A stretch of DNA of 53,749 bases from Hydnum rufescens UP504 (taxonomy: Eukaryota; Basidiomycota; Agaricomycetes; Cantharellales; Hydnaceae), in assembly GCA_014904985.1 (NCBI GenBank), contig MU129178.1:12957-66705 (forward strand), read 5' to 3'. The translations under genes were made by a program, and so were the position numbers. Numbering within the stretch: position 1 is the first letter of the stretch; every line of letters starts with the position of its first letter. Under the pieces are notes generated by a model that saw only the letters and a program-made list of their open reading frames with translations, did not search any database and had not been told where the DNA came from. Positions 1 through 10,874 of the stretch are shown here, piece by piece.

Positions 1-2
1 CC

Positions 3-221
3 AATTCTTATCGGATTCTTCGCGAGTACCACGCCCTGAAAGCTGTTGAAAATGCGCATCGAACGGTACTAAGGGCAAAACGAGCGGATGCGAACTCCAT
101 TTTTCAAGACAACTCCCTCCCCATGACTCCCCTTTGCTCCACCATTCAAGATAGCGAATTACTCTGGCCCTCTTATGTCCAAGGGAGAAAGCCCTCAGGC
201 CACCTATTCCCTTTTCCTTAA
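3..221 (+). CDS. Partial reading frame entering from the left edge, unknown
   Basis: An open frame of 73 codons runs in from the window edge and stops with TAA at 219-221. It has no start inside the window. Its amino-acid composition (an Arg/Ala/Glu-rich, helix-like beginning, then a Ser/Pro-rich part) could be the C-terminus of a gene that starts further left. I do not recognise the family. It lies outside the duplicated neighbourhood that begins near 566, so it may be the last unique sequence on this side. It could also be chance. Confidence 0.25.
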   Translation, partial: NSYRILREYHALKAVENAHRTVLRAKRADANSIFQDNSLPMTPLCSTIQDSELLWPSYVQGRKPSGHLFPFP

Positions 222-565
222 GGGAACTTGTCCAGTTTGAAGGAGGAATAGCATGTAATGTGTCAATCTCCCCATTTATCTTGAAACTGGAATATCTCCA
301 TCGGTTTTGAAGATTTTAACTTGATTTCTTTTTCTCTGTGTGTCCCTTAAGTCCGACTTTTCACTTTCTATTGAGTCGAAGTCTGGATTGTATATTAGGT
401 GCAGCTAGCACACAAATTCAGTAGTTCTCCCCCTCCCTCCAGTTTGAAGCTCCTTGAACAGCTGCTGGTCCCTGGGTGATTTCTCACTACAAAAAGCGAA
501 TTCTAACTACACTTTGACTAAGGTCTCAAGAAGAGTTTTAGGGTGTGGTAATTTGACTGAAAGAC
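222..565. other. Non-coding stretch, nothing recognised
   Basis: No frame of interest and no strong repeat was seen. The stretch is rich in C/T runs, as expected of a basidiomycete intergenic region. Homology with the other exchanger copies starts at about 566. Confidence 0.4.
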
Positions 566-870
566 ACATTCTGGGTGAGAGACGGAGTAAAGCACCAAGT
601 CGTACGCCCGGATGGCATTTCCAAAGTTTTAAATTGTTATCACCATAGGAAGCTTACTGTAATGGAATATTCATCCAAGCGCAAGTCGGAACGTGGCCAC
701 ACAGTCTGGATTAGCACCCTTTGGAAAATACAAATATAGGCAGGATGCGGATGCGAGTCACGCGCGGAATAATGCGCCCGGAGATTTGCGCATCCTACGT
801 GCCACAGGTGGCGATGATGGGTTGGTCTATATCTATCTGCCCAATCACTGGTTCCTTACATCCACTTGTA
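566..870 (+). repeat. 5' flanking module of exchanger copy A1
   Basis: This stretch is nearly identical to the sequence in front of A3 (from about 10581) and A7 (from about 34523). It holds a shared block around 'gagacggagtaaagcacc' and ends at the conserved ATG at 871. It probably carries the promoter and 5' UTR. No TATA box or other element stands out. Confidence 0.55.
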
Positions 871-3306
871 ATGGAGCCCCGCGCGGTCCTACGTCCAGAG
901 GAAGTCCCGTCGACTACGTGGACAAGTGAATATGGCGTACCTTTGGAACCGACCCCCACCCTCGTCGACTCAGGCCTCGCTGACGAGACTGGAAGGGAAC
1001 ATTCCACACACCATGGCGATGATATCGAGGCTCAGAGTGATTCCTCCTTCCATAGACATCATATAGATATTGAGGATGCTGGGCACTCGAGAGCTGCGAT
1101 GAACACCTGGCGAAGGTTGAAGGGGGAGGGTCGGCGCGTGCCAACTTGGTCGGAAAGCTTCAAGGCCATTGTTGCGAATTCCTGTCTGCAAATATTCTAT
1201 CCCTCTCTCAAGGCCATTGCCCCAGCTCACAGTTGTCTATAGGGCTCAACGGTCTGGTCGTATTCGTGCCCCTCGCTTGGACAGGTCATTTCTTGAAGTG
1301 GTCGGGGTCCGTCATCTTTCCATGTGGGTACCATCGCTTCCCCCTTGCTAGTCGCGTTAATCAGTTGCTTGACACCGTTTTAGTGGCTCTTGTCGCGATA
1401 ATTCCCCTCGAAAACCTAGCCAGGTTTGGTGGGGAGTCTTTTGCACTCTATTGTGGGAAATTGCTGGGGGATCTAGTTGTTATCACCCTGGATAAGTTCG
1501 TTGTCTCTGAGTACGTGATCGCAGTCGAAACTGACATACGTACGACATTAGCGCTGTGGAAGCGTGCTTGGCAATCATCCTTCTGACGCAGTGCGAACTG
1601 CGATTAGTGCAATCGACAGGTGACGTTTCTGCATTAAATCGAAACAAACCTTCCCCGACACCTCATATTCTGGACAGCGTGTGGAGTTATTCTTCTCCAT
1701 ACACTGCTAGTGCCTGTACGCCCAGTCGTCATTATTCAAAGCAGCTGGACTCGACGGACTAAGATTCCTTTCCTTAGGAATATCTTTCATGTCGGGGGGT
1801 GCAAATATCCTTCATCAACACTGGACCCTCATGTAACCGAATTGAATAAATCTGTGAGACTTCTCCTGGAATGGAGAGTTGCTTCGACCACTCAACCTTA
1901 TCTCCTCCAAACAGCTTCTTATGATAGGGTTTGCTTCGTACTCAAGCATACCCTAGTCACACTCTCCCTGAATACTACATTTTCTATCTAGGGTCCTTTC
2001 CTTCTCATTCCTGCCGCTTTCTTTGCCGCTATTTTTGACAATGTGCCCTCCGGACGGTTCCCCGACCCGAGGTCAACGCCCAGCTGACCTTGGCGTCATC
2101 GCCACGCTGAACCAAGAAACCGTCGGAGCAGTCTCGGCGATTAGCGACGCCTCTCGAGATCAACTATTGAAACTGAGTCGGGGGATGGCAATCATTCTTC
2201 TCATCATGTGCGTTCCATCAGCAAGTTATCTGCGTCCCTATTACTGAAATGTGGGGCCGACTATCTTGGCGTAGATGTGAGAGCACTGAGAAGCTTCCTT
2301 AACCTCGACTTCCCTACTAACAAGGCACAATACTCAATTCTCTCGCTTCCAGATATTGCAAGTCGCATATATTTGCTCAAGCCACCGGGAGATGGAAATT
2401 CTCTCAGTGTGCGTGCTGATGTCCACCCAGCCTTAAAAGAAAAAGAGACCCGAATGGGACTCGAAGAACCGAAAATGAACCCTTGGGTTTGCTTAATTCT
2501 TTTCCTGATCGTGGTTCCTTTGACCGCCACAACTGCCGAATGGGTGAGCGGCTATTTCTGCATGCCGTTGTTCATCCATCTCATGCCGCTGTTCGCATTC
2601 CTTCCGGTAAGCTGGTTGCCAGCCTAGAAGAGGTCCGGGAGACCTCGGGAGTGAAGCAGGAATGGTTTGGCTTGATCTTACTCCCCATCGTGTCGTTCGC
2701 TGCCCAAGCTCTGGTCGCTATGATCTACTTCGTGAAGATGTTGTTCATGGAGCCGGAACCTCCAGAGATGCTCGCGCAGGCCCGCACGATCGATCTTTCG
2801 ATCCAATTCACGTTGTTTTGGATGCCCTTTATTGTCTTGCTAGCGTGGTGGGAAAAGAAGCCGCTCTTCCTCCTCTTTGGTGAGTATACGGAGTGTCGTC
2901 TTGTTGGCGCCGCGTGATTGACCTCCCCGAGGCGCCTGGCAGATTTTTTCGAAGTGGCTGTTGTGATAGGCACTTGTTTCCTTGTGAACAATGTGACTGA
3001 TGATGCGAAGACAAACTGGGTTGAAGGGTATGTCTCCATCCCCTGCTCTCACATGTTATGGTGATTTGACGAGTCATTTGTTTCCAGGTTCATCTTGCTA
3101 TCATTTTACATCATGATCGTTAGTTTTTTTTGAATCTATATTATTCGCTTTAATTATGCTGAAACTTTTGGCGTGCCCTTTGTCCGGAATTGCAGGCAAC
3201 AGCAGCGTGGTTTTACGATGGACAACAATCCCTTAACAAGATGTCGTTCTGCGAGACTGTTTCGTCTGTCCTTGCTATCCATTCTAGTAGCACCCCCGCG
3301 ACCTAG
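871..3306 (+). pseudogene. VCX1/CAX-type cation/H+ exchanger copy A1, frame-broken
   Basis: First copy of the exchanger family (see A3 at 10875 for domain detail). Exon 1 (871-1183), exon 2 (1243-1323), exon 3 (1384-1495), exon 4 (1552-1619) and exon 5 (from 1678) splice in phase. They give the first helices and an alpha-1 motif D-N-A-V-E, closer to the family G-N-A-V-E than the other copies. Exon 6 has lost a G just after the acceptor near 1779 and another base near 1824. Exon 7 has lost bases near 2003 and 2056, so the frame stops early. The second half is clean: the N-P-W-V helix, S-F-A-A-Q region, Q-F-T-L-F-W helix, and final exon ending in TAG at 3304-3306. This sequence lies outside the indel-rich block, so the breaks are probably real. 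Likely a pseudogene unless mis-assembled. Confidence 0.75.
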
Positions 3307-3795
3307 AGCCCTAGATTCCAACTGATCGATCGCATCATCCACAACACATACACATACCCTGCACAACCTTCCCTGTGTCTCTAATACCCCTGCTTGGCTT
3401 TCCAATTTTTGTTGTTCTCGTGTCCACATCTTTCTCCACAATGTATGTCATGCAGGTGGAACACGTGTATATGTATAGTAGATCAGCTTGCTTTATGTTG
3501 GTGTGTCTTTGAACCGCTGTCTTTCTTCGGAGAGAATTATTGCCGAGTAGGCCAAAGCGTTCAAGTGTCAAAAAGACAATTTACTGATGAGTCTCGTGTT
3601 GATTTGGGATGTGCTATTACTCAAAGGCGGAAGTACAGTAGACGAAATCGAGTCCAATCTTCGCAATGGACTACTGGCTAAAAGGGAATCAAGGTCTCAA
3701 AGTATGGAGGTGGCCCCAGTGGCCGAGCGCCTGCCTGTAGACTGGGCTTTCCCCACCTTCGACTCTCCGGAGAGAGTTCAGACATGACATGTTCG
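3307..3795 (+). repeat. 3' tail module of exchanger copies, with a conserved 60-codon frame
   Basis: This 3' flank recurs after A5 (31035-31690) and A7 (37245-37860) and in shortened form after A3. Inside it, 3587-3787 (+) is an open frame of 66 codons beginning M-S-L-V-L-I-W-D. The same frame is open in the A7 tail (37565-37843) and carries a conserved L-L-L-K-G-G-S-T-V core. I do not recognise it. It may be a small exon, a decayed gene or chance. Confidence 0.4.
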
Positions 3796-5100
3796 ACAAC
3801 TCGGATCTTCCATCATGTTGGTGGGCTTTCCATCCTGCTTGTACATTCCGGGCGTTGACAGGGGGGGCACTGGCAGAGAGCGACGCGTAACGATGCTGAT
3901 AGTAGCCTCGCTCAATTCTGTTCGGATGGGTCTGTTCAGGTCACAAAATGTTTTTTTTTGAGTTAGCGGTGGGGACCGTGCTTGGTTCCAAAATCGGGTC
4001 AAATTCCCAGTGAGAGCGTGCTAGGTACTGGAAAAAATTCCAAACAAATTCAAGAGATGCCCAAAAAACCTCAAAAAACCCCCACATCCTTGGGAGTGAT
4101 TGTAGCAATGATCTTCGTGAACTTGGGACTCCGTTGATCTTAGCAATGTCCATTTTTTGGCAAACTTATCCTCATGTGCATTTATGACTGCATTGCTAAG
4201 TAGTGTCACCCAGTCAGCTGTCCATCCATGGTGACCCGCCTCAAGAGATCCTCTAGCGTCCTATTCAATATCCATTCTTCAGTGTCAAGAGTAGGACACA
4301 AAGGGATGAGAAGCAAAAAGTGGCCACAAAAAAAAGATGTCCTATTGGTGTTCACGTATCGTGCATGCCGTGGAAAAAGCGGGGAATTGGCTGGTTGAGG
4401 CCACCGCAGCAAAAGGATAGCCATAACGGGTTTTGAACCTGCAGCCCCGGAGCCACATGCACAACGAAGGACGGGACCCCCCCGTCCCTCTGAACGAACT
4501 CCCGGTGTCCTCCGTGCTAGGTCGTTTGGCACCATGACCCCGCTCCCGGTGAAATCGGCTAGGTCCCAAAAAATATTTGGCTCCCAGACTCCCGCCAGGT
4601 AGGTGTCCAAAATCGAAAAAATTTTCCCGGTGGGAGCGTACCGGCTGTCAACCTAACTATCAGCGGTCCTCTCAGGACGCGGCACAGATGCACCAGATGA
4701 TATGGGTGAGTAGGACGAATCTCAACTCCGTTCGGGCATCATACTGAATCCTGACCCTAGTCACAGCAGAGGATGTCACAACAGCAACAATCCCAGGCAT
4801 CTCGAAATCCCTTTGTTGCGCCAGGACACCTACCCCACAAACCCCGGCAGGCGCTCCGCCGCAAACTTGATCCATTAGCCTTGTATTAATTCGCATAATA
4901 AGTGTTTTAGTGTACGCGTGTTTTACTACGCATGGACTTTAATTTGGCATCGTGTCCCCAAACAATTTCCTTTTGGCTTGGCTTGAAATCAAAAGATCAT
5001 TGGACCTCGGTAATGATCAATCACGGCCTGGAGACGTACTAAGGATTTCAGCGGCAAATTTCTTGATTGACCAGTAGGAGGACGGACTGAGATGTATCGC
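3796..5100. other. Spacer between A1 and A2, no gene seen
   Basis: Similarity to the other 3' tails ends near 3902. The rest is unique in the window. Two imperfect direct repeats of about 45 bp lie at 3984-4031 and 4602-4650; both contain 'tccaaaatcg' followed by a gagcgt-containing stretch. They could be the ends of a small decayed element. A tRNA-like B box on the minus strand near 4425-4440 has no matching tRNA fold. No coding region is supported. Confidence 0.4.
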
Positions 5101-5823
5101 CAGGCACTACTGTATCGTTGTCAGACTCTGACATGTCGTCACTATGAACAGTTAGTCCCCATCCTCATTATAGGATAAACCATCATCAGTTTCCGTCGTT
5201 CCATCCAGATACACTATGAATGGACATGCGTGAATCAGCACGTCGACCATCACACATCGATTGAGAGTGAGAGGAACTCAATCACGGAGATGCGAGTTCA
5301 GTCGGAAAATTCATAAACGCAGGAGATGGATTCGAAACTGTGAACTGCGCATGGGATGTGGGCAGCTGGCTGATGGGAGAGATGGGAAATTGACATCAAG
5401 TTGTTGCGGATAGACGATGTGGCTGCAAGGCGGCACAGTGGATTGGGGGCCTCAATCTTTCCCGGCATCGCTGTCGGAGGCTGCATCGGCTCGCGGAATG
5501 AGAGAATATTCGGGTATTCAAGCTCAGCTTGAGGATGCAGGCCACCACGCAGGCGCAGGGTGACACGGGGACACTAAATCCCATTTGTGTTCAGCACCAA
5601 GTCGTACGAGCTCGAATGGCATTGCCACCAAATTAAAAACTACTTCCAGGGTTGCTGGTGATGCGCGCATCAAAGTGTACGGCATCGCTGAGGCCTTGGT
5701 GCGGATGCGGGATGCCTCTGTTGCGCAAGTCCCCGGACTCGTTGTCCCGTTGATACCCGTGTCTGTGCGCCACGAGTGATGACATCTATCTGCCAAATCA
5801 ACGGATTCCTACCTCCACCTATA
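5101..5823 (+). repeat. 5' flanking module of A2
   Basis: Diverged version of the flank found before A3 (10083-10874) and A7 (34020-34810). The parts around 5195-5300 and 5600-5640 align clearly, with small indels. Presumed to hold the promoter of A2. No specific element was recognised. Confidence 0.45.
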
Positions 5824-8529
5824 ATGGAGCCCCAACCGCTCTTACACTCAGAGGAAGTACCGTTGGCTACGTGGACAAGTGAATATGGCGTACCCTTGGA
5901 ACCAACCGCGACTCTCGTCGACTCAGGAGTTGACGAGACTGGAAGGGGACATTCTACACGCCGTGGCGAGCATCTCGAGGCTCAGAGCGATTCGTCCTCC
6001 CATAGACATCACATAGATATTGGGGATACTGGGCCCTCGACAGCTCCGATAAGCACCTTCTGGCGAAGGTTGAAGGGGGAGGGTCGGCGCGTGCCAACTT
6101 GGTCGGAAAGCTTTAAGGCCATTGTTACGAATTCCTGTCCGCAAATATTCTATCCCTCTCTCGAGGCCATTGCCCCACCTCACAGTTGTCTATAGGGCTC
6201 AACGTTCTCCTCGTATGCGTGCCCCTCGCATGGATAGCTCATTTCCTGAGGTGGTCCCATTCCGTGATCTTTACATGTGGGTACCATCACTACCCCCCCG
6301 CTTGTTAGTCGTGTTAATCACTTGGTTGACACCGTTTTAGTGGCTCTTGTCGCGATCATTCCCCTCGAAAACCTGGCCGAGTTTGGTGGGGAGTCTTTTG
6401 CACTCTATTGTGGGAAATCGCTGGGGGATCTAGTTGTTATCACTCTGGATAAGTTCGTTGCCTCTGAGTACGTGATCTCGGCCGAAACTGACATGTACGA
6501 TATCAGCGTTGTGGAAGCGTGCTTGGCAATCATCCTTCTGACGCGGTGCGAACTGCGATTAGTGCAATCTACAGGTGACGTTTCCGCGTCAAATCGGACT
6601 ATCCCCTAACCTGGACCGACACCTCATATTCTGGACAGTATGCGGAGTGATTCTTCTCCATACCCTGCTAGTGCCTGTGCGTCCAGTCGTCATTATTCAA
6701 AGCAGCTGAACTCGACGGTTTAAGATTCCTTAGGGAATATCTTTCATGTCGGGCGGCGCAAATATCCTTCATCAACACCTGGACCCTCATGTAACCGAAC
6801 TGAATAAATCTGTGAGGCTTCTCCTGGAATGGAGAGTCAGTTCGACTACTCAGCCTTATCATCTTCAAACAGCTTCTTACGATAGGGTTTGCTCGTACTT
6901 AAGCATACCCCAGTTACATTCGCCGCTAAATATTGCATTTTTCTATTTAGGGTCCTTTCCCTTCTCATTCCTGCTGCTTTCTTTGCGCTATTTTTGACAA
7001 TGTGCCTGGCGGTGGAGGCAGGTCCTCCGGACGGTTTTCCCGCCCTGGGGCCAACTCTCAGCTGACCCTGGCATCCTCGCCACACTAAAACAAGAAACCG
7101 TTGGAGCAGTCTCGCCGATTAGCGACGCCTCTCGAAATGAACTATTGAAACTGAGTCGGGGGATGGCAATCATTCTTCTCATCATGTACGTTCCATCTAC
7201 AGCTTATCTTCCTCGCTATTACTGAAATGTGGGGCCGATTATCTTGGCGTAGATGTGAGAAGCTTCCTTAACCTCGACCTTCCCTACTAACACGGCACGA
7301 TACTCAATTCTCTCGCTTCCAGATATTGCAAGTCGCATATATTTGTACAATCCACCGGGAGATGAAAATCATCTCACTGTGCGTGCTGATGTCCACCCAG
7401 CCTTAAAAGAAAAAGAGACCCAAATAGCACTCGAAGAACCGAAAATGAACCCTTGGGTTTGCTTAATTCTTTTCCTGATCGTGGTTCCTTTGACCGCCAC
7501 AACTGCCGAATGGGTGAGCGGCTATTTCTGCATGCCGTTGTTCATCCATCTCATGCCGCTGTTCGCATTCCTTCCGGTAAGCTGGTTGCCAGCCTAGAAG
7601 AGGTCCGGAAGACCTCGGGAGTGAAGCAGGAATGGTTCGGCTTGATCTTACTCCCGATCGTGTCGTTTGCTGCCCAAGCTCTGGTCGCTATAATCTACTT
7701 CATGGAGAAGTTGTCGTTCATGGAGCCGGAGCCTCCGGAGATGCTTGCGCAGGGCCGCACGATCGATCTTTCGATCCAATTCACGTTGTTCTGGATGCCC
7801 TTTATTGTCTTGCTTGCGTGGTGGGAAAAGAAGCCTCTCTTCCTCCTCTTTGGTGGGTATACTGTCGTCGTCTTGTCGGTGCCCATGATTGACATCCCCG
7901 GGGCGCCTGGCAGATTTTTTCGAAGTGGCTGTTGTGATAGGGGCTTGTTTCCTTGTGAACAATGTGACTGATGATGCGAAGACAAACTGGGTTGAAGGGT
8001 ATGTCCCCATCCCATGTTCTCTCATGTTATGGTGATTTGACGGACTCACTTTGTGATGTTTCACCTGTGGAACAAAAAATTAGGTTCATCTTGGTATCGT
8101 TCTACGTCATGATCGTTAGTTCTGTCAGATCTGTTATTCGTTTTAATTATGCTGAAGCTTTGGGCACTTTTCCCGGAATCCCAGGCGACAGCAGCGTGGT
8201 TTTACGACGGGCAACAATCTCTTGACAAGATGTCATTCTGCGAAACCGTTTCGTCTGTCCTTGCTATCCATCCCAATGGTACCAGCTGCAACCTAGAGCC
8301 CCTAGAGATTCCGAAATCCAACCGATCGATCAATTGCATCATTCACCGCACATACAGATACCCTACACAGCTTTCCGATGTCTCTAATACCCTGCATGGC
8401 TTTCCAGCTTTTGTTGTTTTTCTCACAGTACACATTTTTTCTCCAGCATGCATGCATGCATGTCATGCGCGTATAATACGTATATATACTAGGATCACCT
8501 TGCCTTGCCTTGCTGAAACTTTATGTTAG
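5824..8529 (+). pseudogene. VCX1/CAX-type exchanger copy A2, frame-broken, C-terminal run-on
   Basis: Second exchanger copy. The ATG at 5824 opens a first exon like that of A3 (Met-Glu-Pro start, then S-F-K-A-I-V-T-N-S before the donor). The exons for both halves can be recognised. The stretch 6990-7080 contains extra and missing bases relative to A3 (an added GGCGGTGGAGGCAGG segment), which disrupts the hydrophilic loop in exon 7. The last exon carries one extra G near 8284 compared with A6. The normal stop is therefore skipped and the frame continues to 8529 with about 80 unrelated residues, some rich in Cys and His. The copy is outside the error-rich block, so the lesions are likely real. 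Confidence 0.7.
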
Positions 8530-9525
8530 TATGTCTTCGACCCGCTGTCTTTCTTTAGGAGAGAATTATTGCCGAGTGAGCCAAAGCATTCAAGCGCAAG
8601 TCTACGTTGCGATTTGTATGTCGAAGGAGCGACATATGTAGAACCGTTGCATCTGAATTGCTACCACTCAGCAGTGACAACTTGAACGTCATAATTTTGA
8701 ATAAATTATCGACTGGAGTCGATTCCCTCGACTATCCTTCCGCTTTAGAGTAAGTAGCACACCCCACATCAACTCGAAATTCATCAGTGAATCCCCTTTT
8801 GACAGAATTGAGGAAGCACTGGCATGCACCACCTATGTACGTAGCTACACTCATCACCCACAGATTTGAGTCAGGGTCACGTCATCTTCTTTGCCTTTGT
8901 ACACGTATCGTCCGTTTTGTACCCCATCGTCCAATTACAACTATCACAACCCATTGAACACAAGACTTAAGGAAAACAGACGCTGTTCCCCCAACTAACT
9001 GCGCGCCCAACTTGCGAAGGAGTCGGGGATTGGTCCTTGCCGCCACTACCGATTCTATACTGCGGGTGTTGGCTGACTCGGTGTTCTATTGGCGTTGAAA
9101 TTACGTAAGGGGGGTTCCACCTCCACCGCATGCCACACCACGTATTTCGCCGCACTGCCTCAAATATCGCTCGGCACGGGCTCGGCAGAGGCTTGATTTG
9201 AGAGTCAAATCAAGCTGATGGAAATTGACTCGACAATCCGACTCGGCTCACGGCCCGAGCCGACTTCGAGCGCGAGTCGCCTAGTGGGAATGACAACCAG
9301 GACTGAGTAGGTAGAACTGTGATCCTTCTAGTCCTCGTCCTAATTGTTCCGCGACCGTGAATACATCCACTCAAGGTTCTGAGTCGTATCCATCGCGTCG
9401 GATCACGGACCCCTAGCGCAGGTCTTCGTTCCCTGAGCTGTCTGTCTGTATGTTCTCCACTACACAGCTGGGCTGTGGTGATGGTTAATTTGCATATAGG
9501 ATAGAAGCATTAATTGATATGCGAT
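8530..9525. other. Spacer 3' of A2; conserved hairpin at 9191-9215
   Basis: No gene was recognised. The spacer is also present after A6 (32900-33850). It contains an alternating atgc run near 8446-8464 and a perfect 11-bp inverted repeat with a 3-nt loop (9191-9215, gcttgatttga / tcaaatcaagc). This is followed by a GC-rich part full of 'actcgg/ccgag' words. The copy at 33540 keeps both arms and changes only the loop. Confidence 0.5.
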
Positions 9526-9527
9526 TA

Positions 9528-9902
9528 TAGCACTACTTGAATCGATAGGGAATCTTTATTTCGTTGAGATACACGACCTCCTAAGATTTTCCCGAAAGAT
9601 TGAATTGGTTCTTGTGACCTTCGTTCCGGGGTCCCGCGCAAGCCGCCGGCTAGCCCATTTTTGAGCCAGCTCACGTGGCATAGGCAACTGCCCATGGCTT
9701 GCCCCATCACCAATATGCTCACAGAACACGGCTTGCAGGCCTGGCACTGGACCCTCCCCCTTGGCATCGGTTTCCTGGCATGTTCACTTGCTAGGCAGAG
9801 GCGGCATCTCCCGACAGATCGCGGACCCAGGCACTCACAAAATAAATCAGCTGAAGCAAATCATAGAAAATTGAAAATTCCCTATCGATTCAAGTAGTGC
9901 TG
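9528..9902. mobile_element. 375-bp MITE with TA target duplication
   Basis: The ends form 25-bp perfect terminal inverted repeats starting AGCACTACTTGAATCG (left from 9529; right end reversed to 9901). The element is flanked by TA at 9526-9527 and 9903-9904. The paralogous segment S2 has the uninterrupted site near 33878-33890 (gatta directly followed by acaaatgg), which fixes both borders. TA duplication and short inverted repeats are typical of Tc1/mariner-derived MITEs. No transposase is encoded, so movement would depend on an enzyme elsewhere. Confidence 0.85.
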
Positions 9903-9904
9903 TA

Positions 9905-10874
9905 ACAAATGGAATAGGGCTGGAGAATAGATGAGTCAATGAAGGGTACAGTATGGGGATTGAGACTAAATAAGTCAATGAGTGGTATTGGGTGTTCGAG
10001 AATAAGGAGATAATCAAAGAATGGTATGGTGGATTTAGAGAGCTGAGAAGGGTGTAAAAATAGCATAGGGAATCACAGGGAATGCACGCACTGAGGTGTA
10101 CATGTCATCACTACGAACAGCACTCATTGAACATAATCCTCATTATGTATGTATAGGACGTCAGTTTCCGCGGTTCCATCCAGATGAACTATGAATGGAC
10201 ATGCAATGCATGAATCGCCACATCGACCATCATGGAGCGGTTGACAGTGAGGAATTCAATCACAGGGATGCCAGCTCAGCCCATAAGGAGTAAGGGTTCG
10301 AAACTGTGAACCGCGCATAGGGTGGGACAACAGCGAGAGATGCGAATCACCATCAAGTTGGATTGTAATAATAGACTGTGTAAATGATGCGAGACGGCAT
10401 AGTAGATTTGGGGGGGGGCGGATCCCTCATGCGGGAATCAATCGTTTCTTGCATCGCTGTCAAAAGCCGCATGACCCTGCGGGATCAGGGATATTTAGGT
10501 ATTCAAGCGCAGCCTGAGGATGCAAGTCACCACGGGGCAGCAGGGTGACACGGGGACACAAAATCCCATTTGTTAGAGTGGTATTCTGGGTGAGAGACGG
10601 AGTAAAGCACCAAGTCGTACGCCCGAAGGGCATTTCTAAAGTTTCAAATTGTTATCACCATGGGAAGCTTACTGTAATGGAATATTCATCCAAGCGCAAG
10701 TCGGAACGTGGCCACACAGTCTGGATTAGCGCCCTTTGGAAAATACAAATACAGGCAGGGTGCGGATCCCACGCGCGAGCCCGGAGATTTGCGCATCAGA
10801 CGTGCCACAAGTGGCGATGATGGCTTGGTCTATATCTATCTGCCAAATCACTGGGTTCCTTACATCCACTTGTA
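9905..10874 (+). repeat. 5' flanking module of A3
   Basis: Non-coding. The part from about 10083 aligns with the flanks of A7 (34020 onward) and, more weakly, A2 (5101 onward). It contains the same 'gagacggagtaaagcacc' block at about 10592 as A1. It is presumed to include the promoter of A3. Nothing else was recognised. Confidence 0.5.

Noticed and set aside
795..1230. Long antisense reading frames across exchanger exon 1 (also in the other copies)
   Set aside because: They mirror the conserved sense exons and have no splice logic or recognisable motifs of their own.
4413..4470. tRNA-like sequence on the minus strand (ggttcaaaacc, a good B box)
   Set aside because: No acceptor, D or anticodon stem can be paired around it, and no proper A box lies at tRNA spacing.
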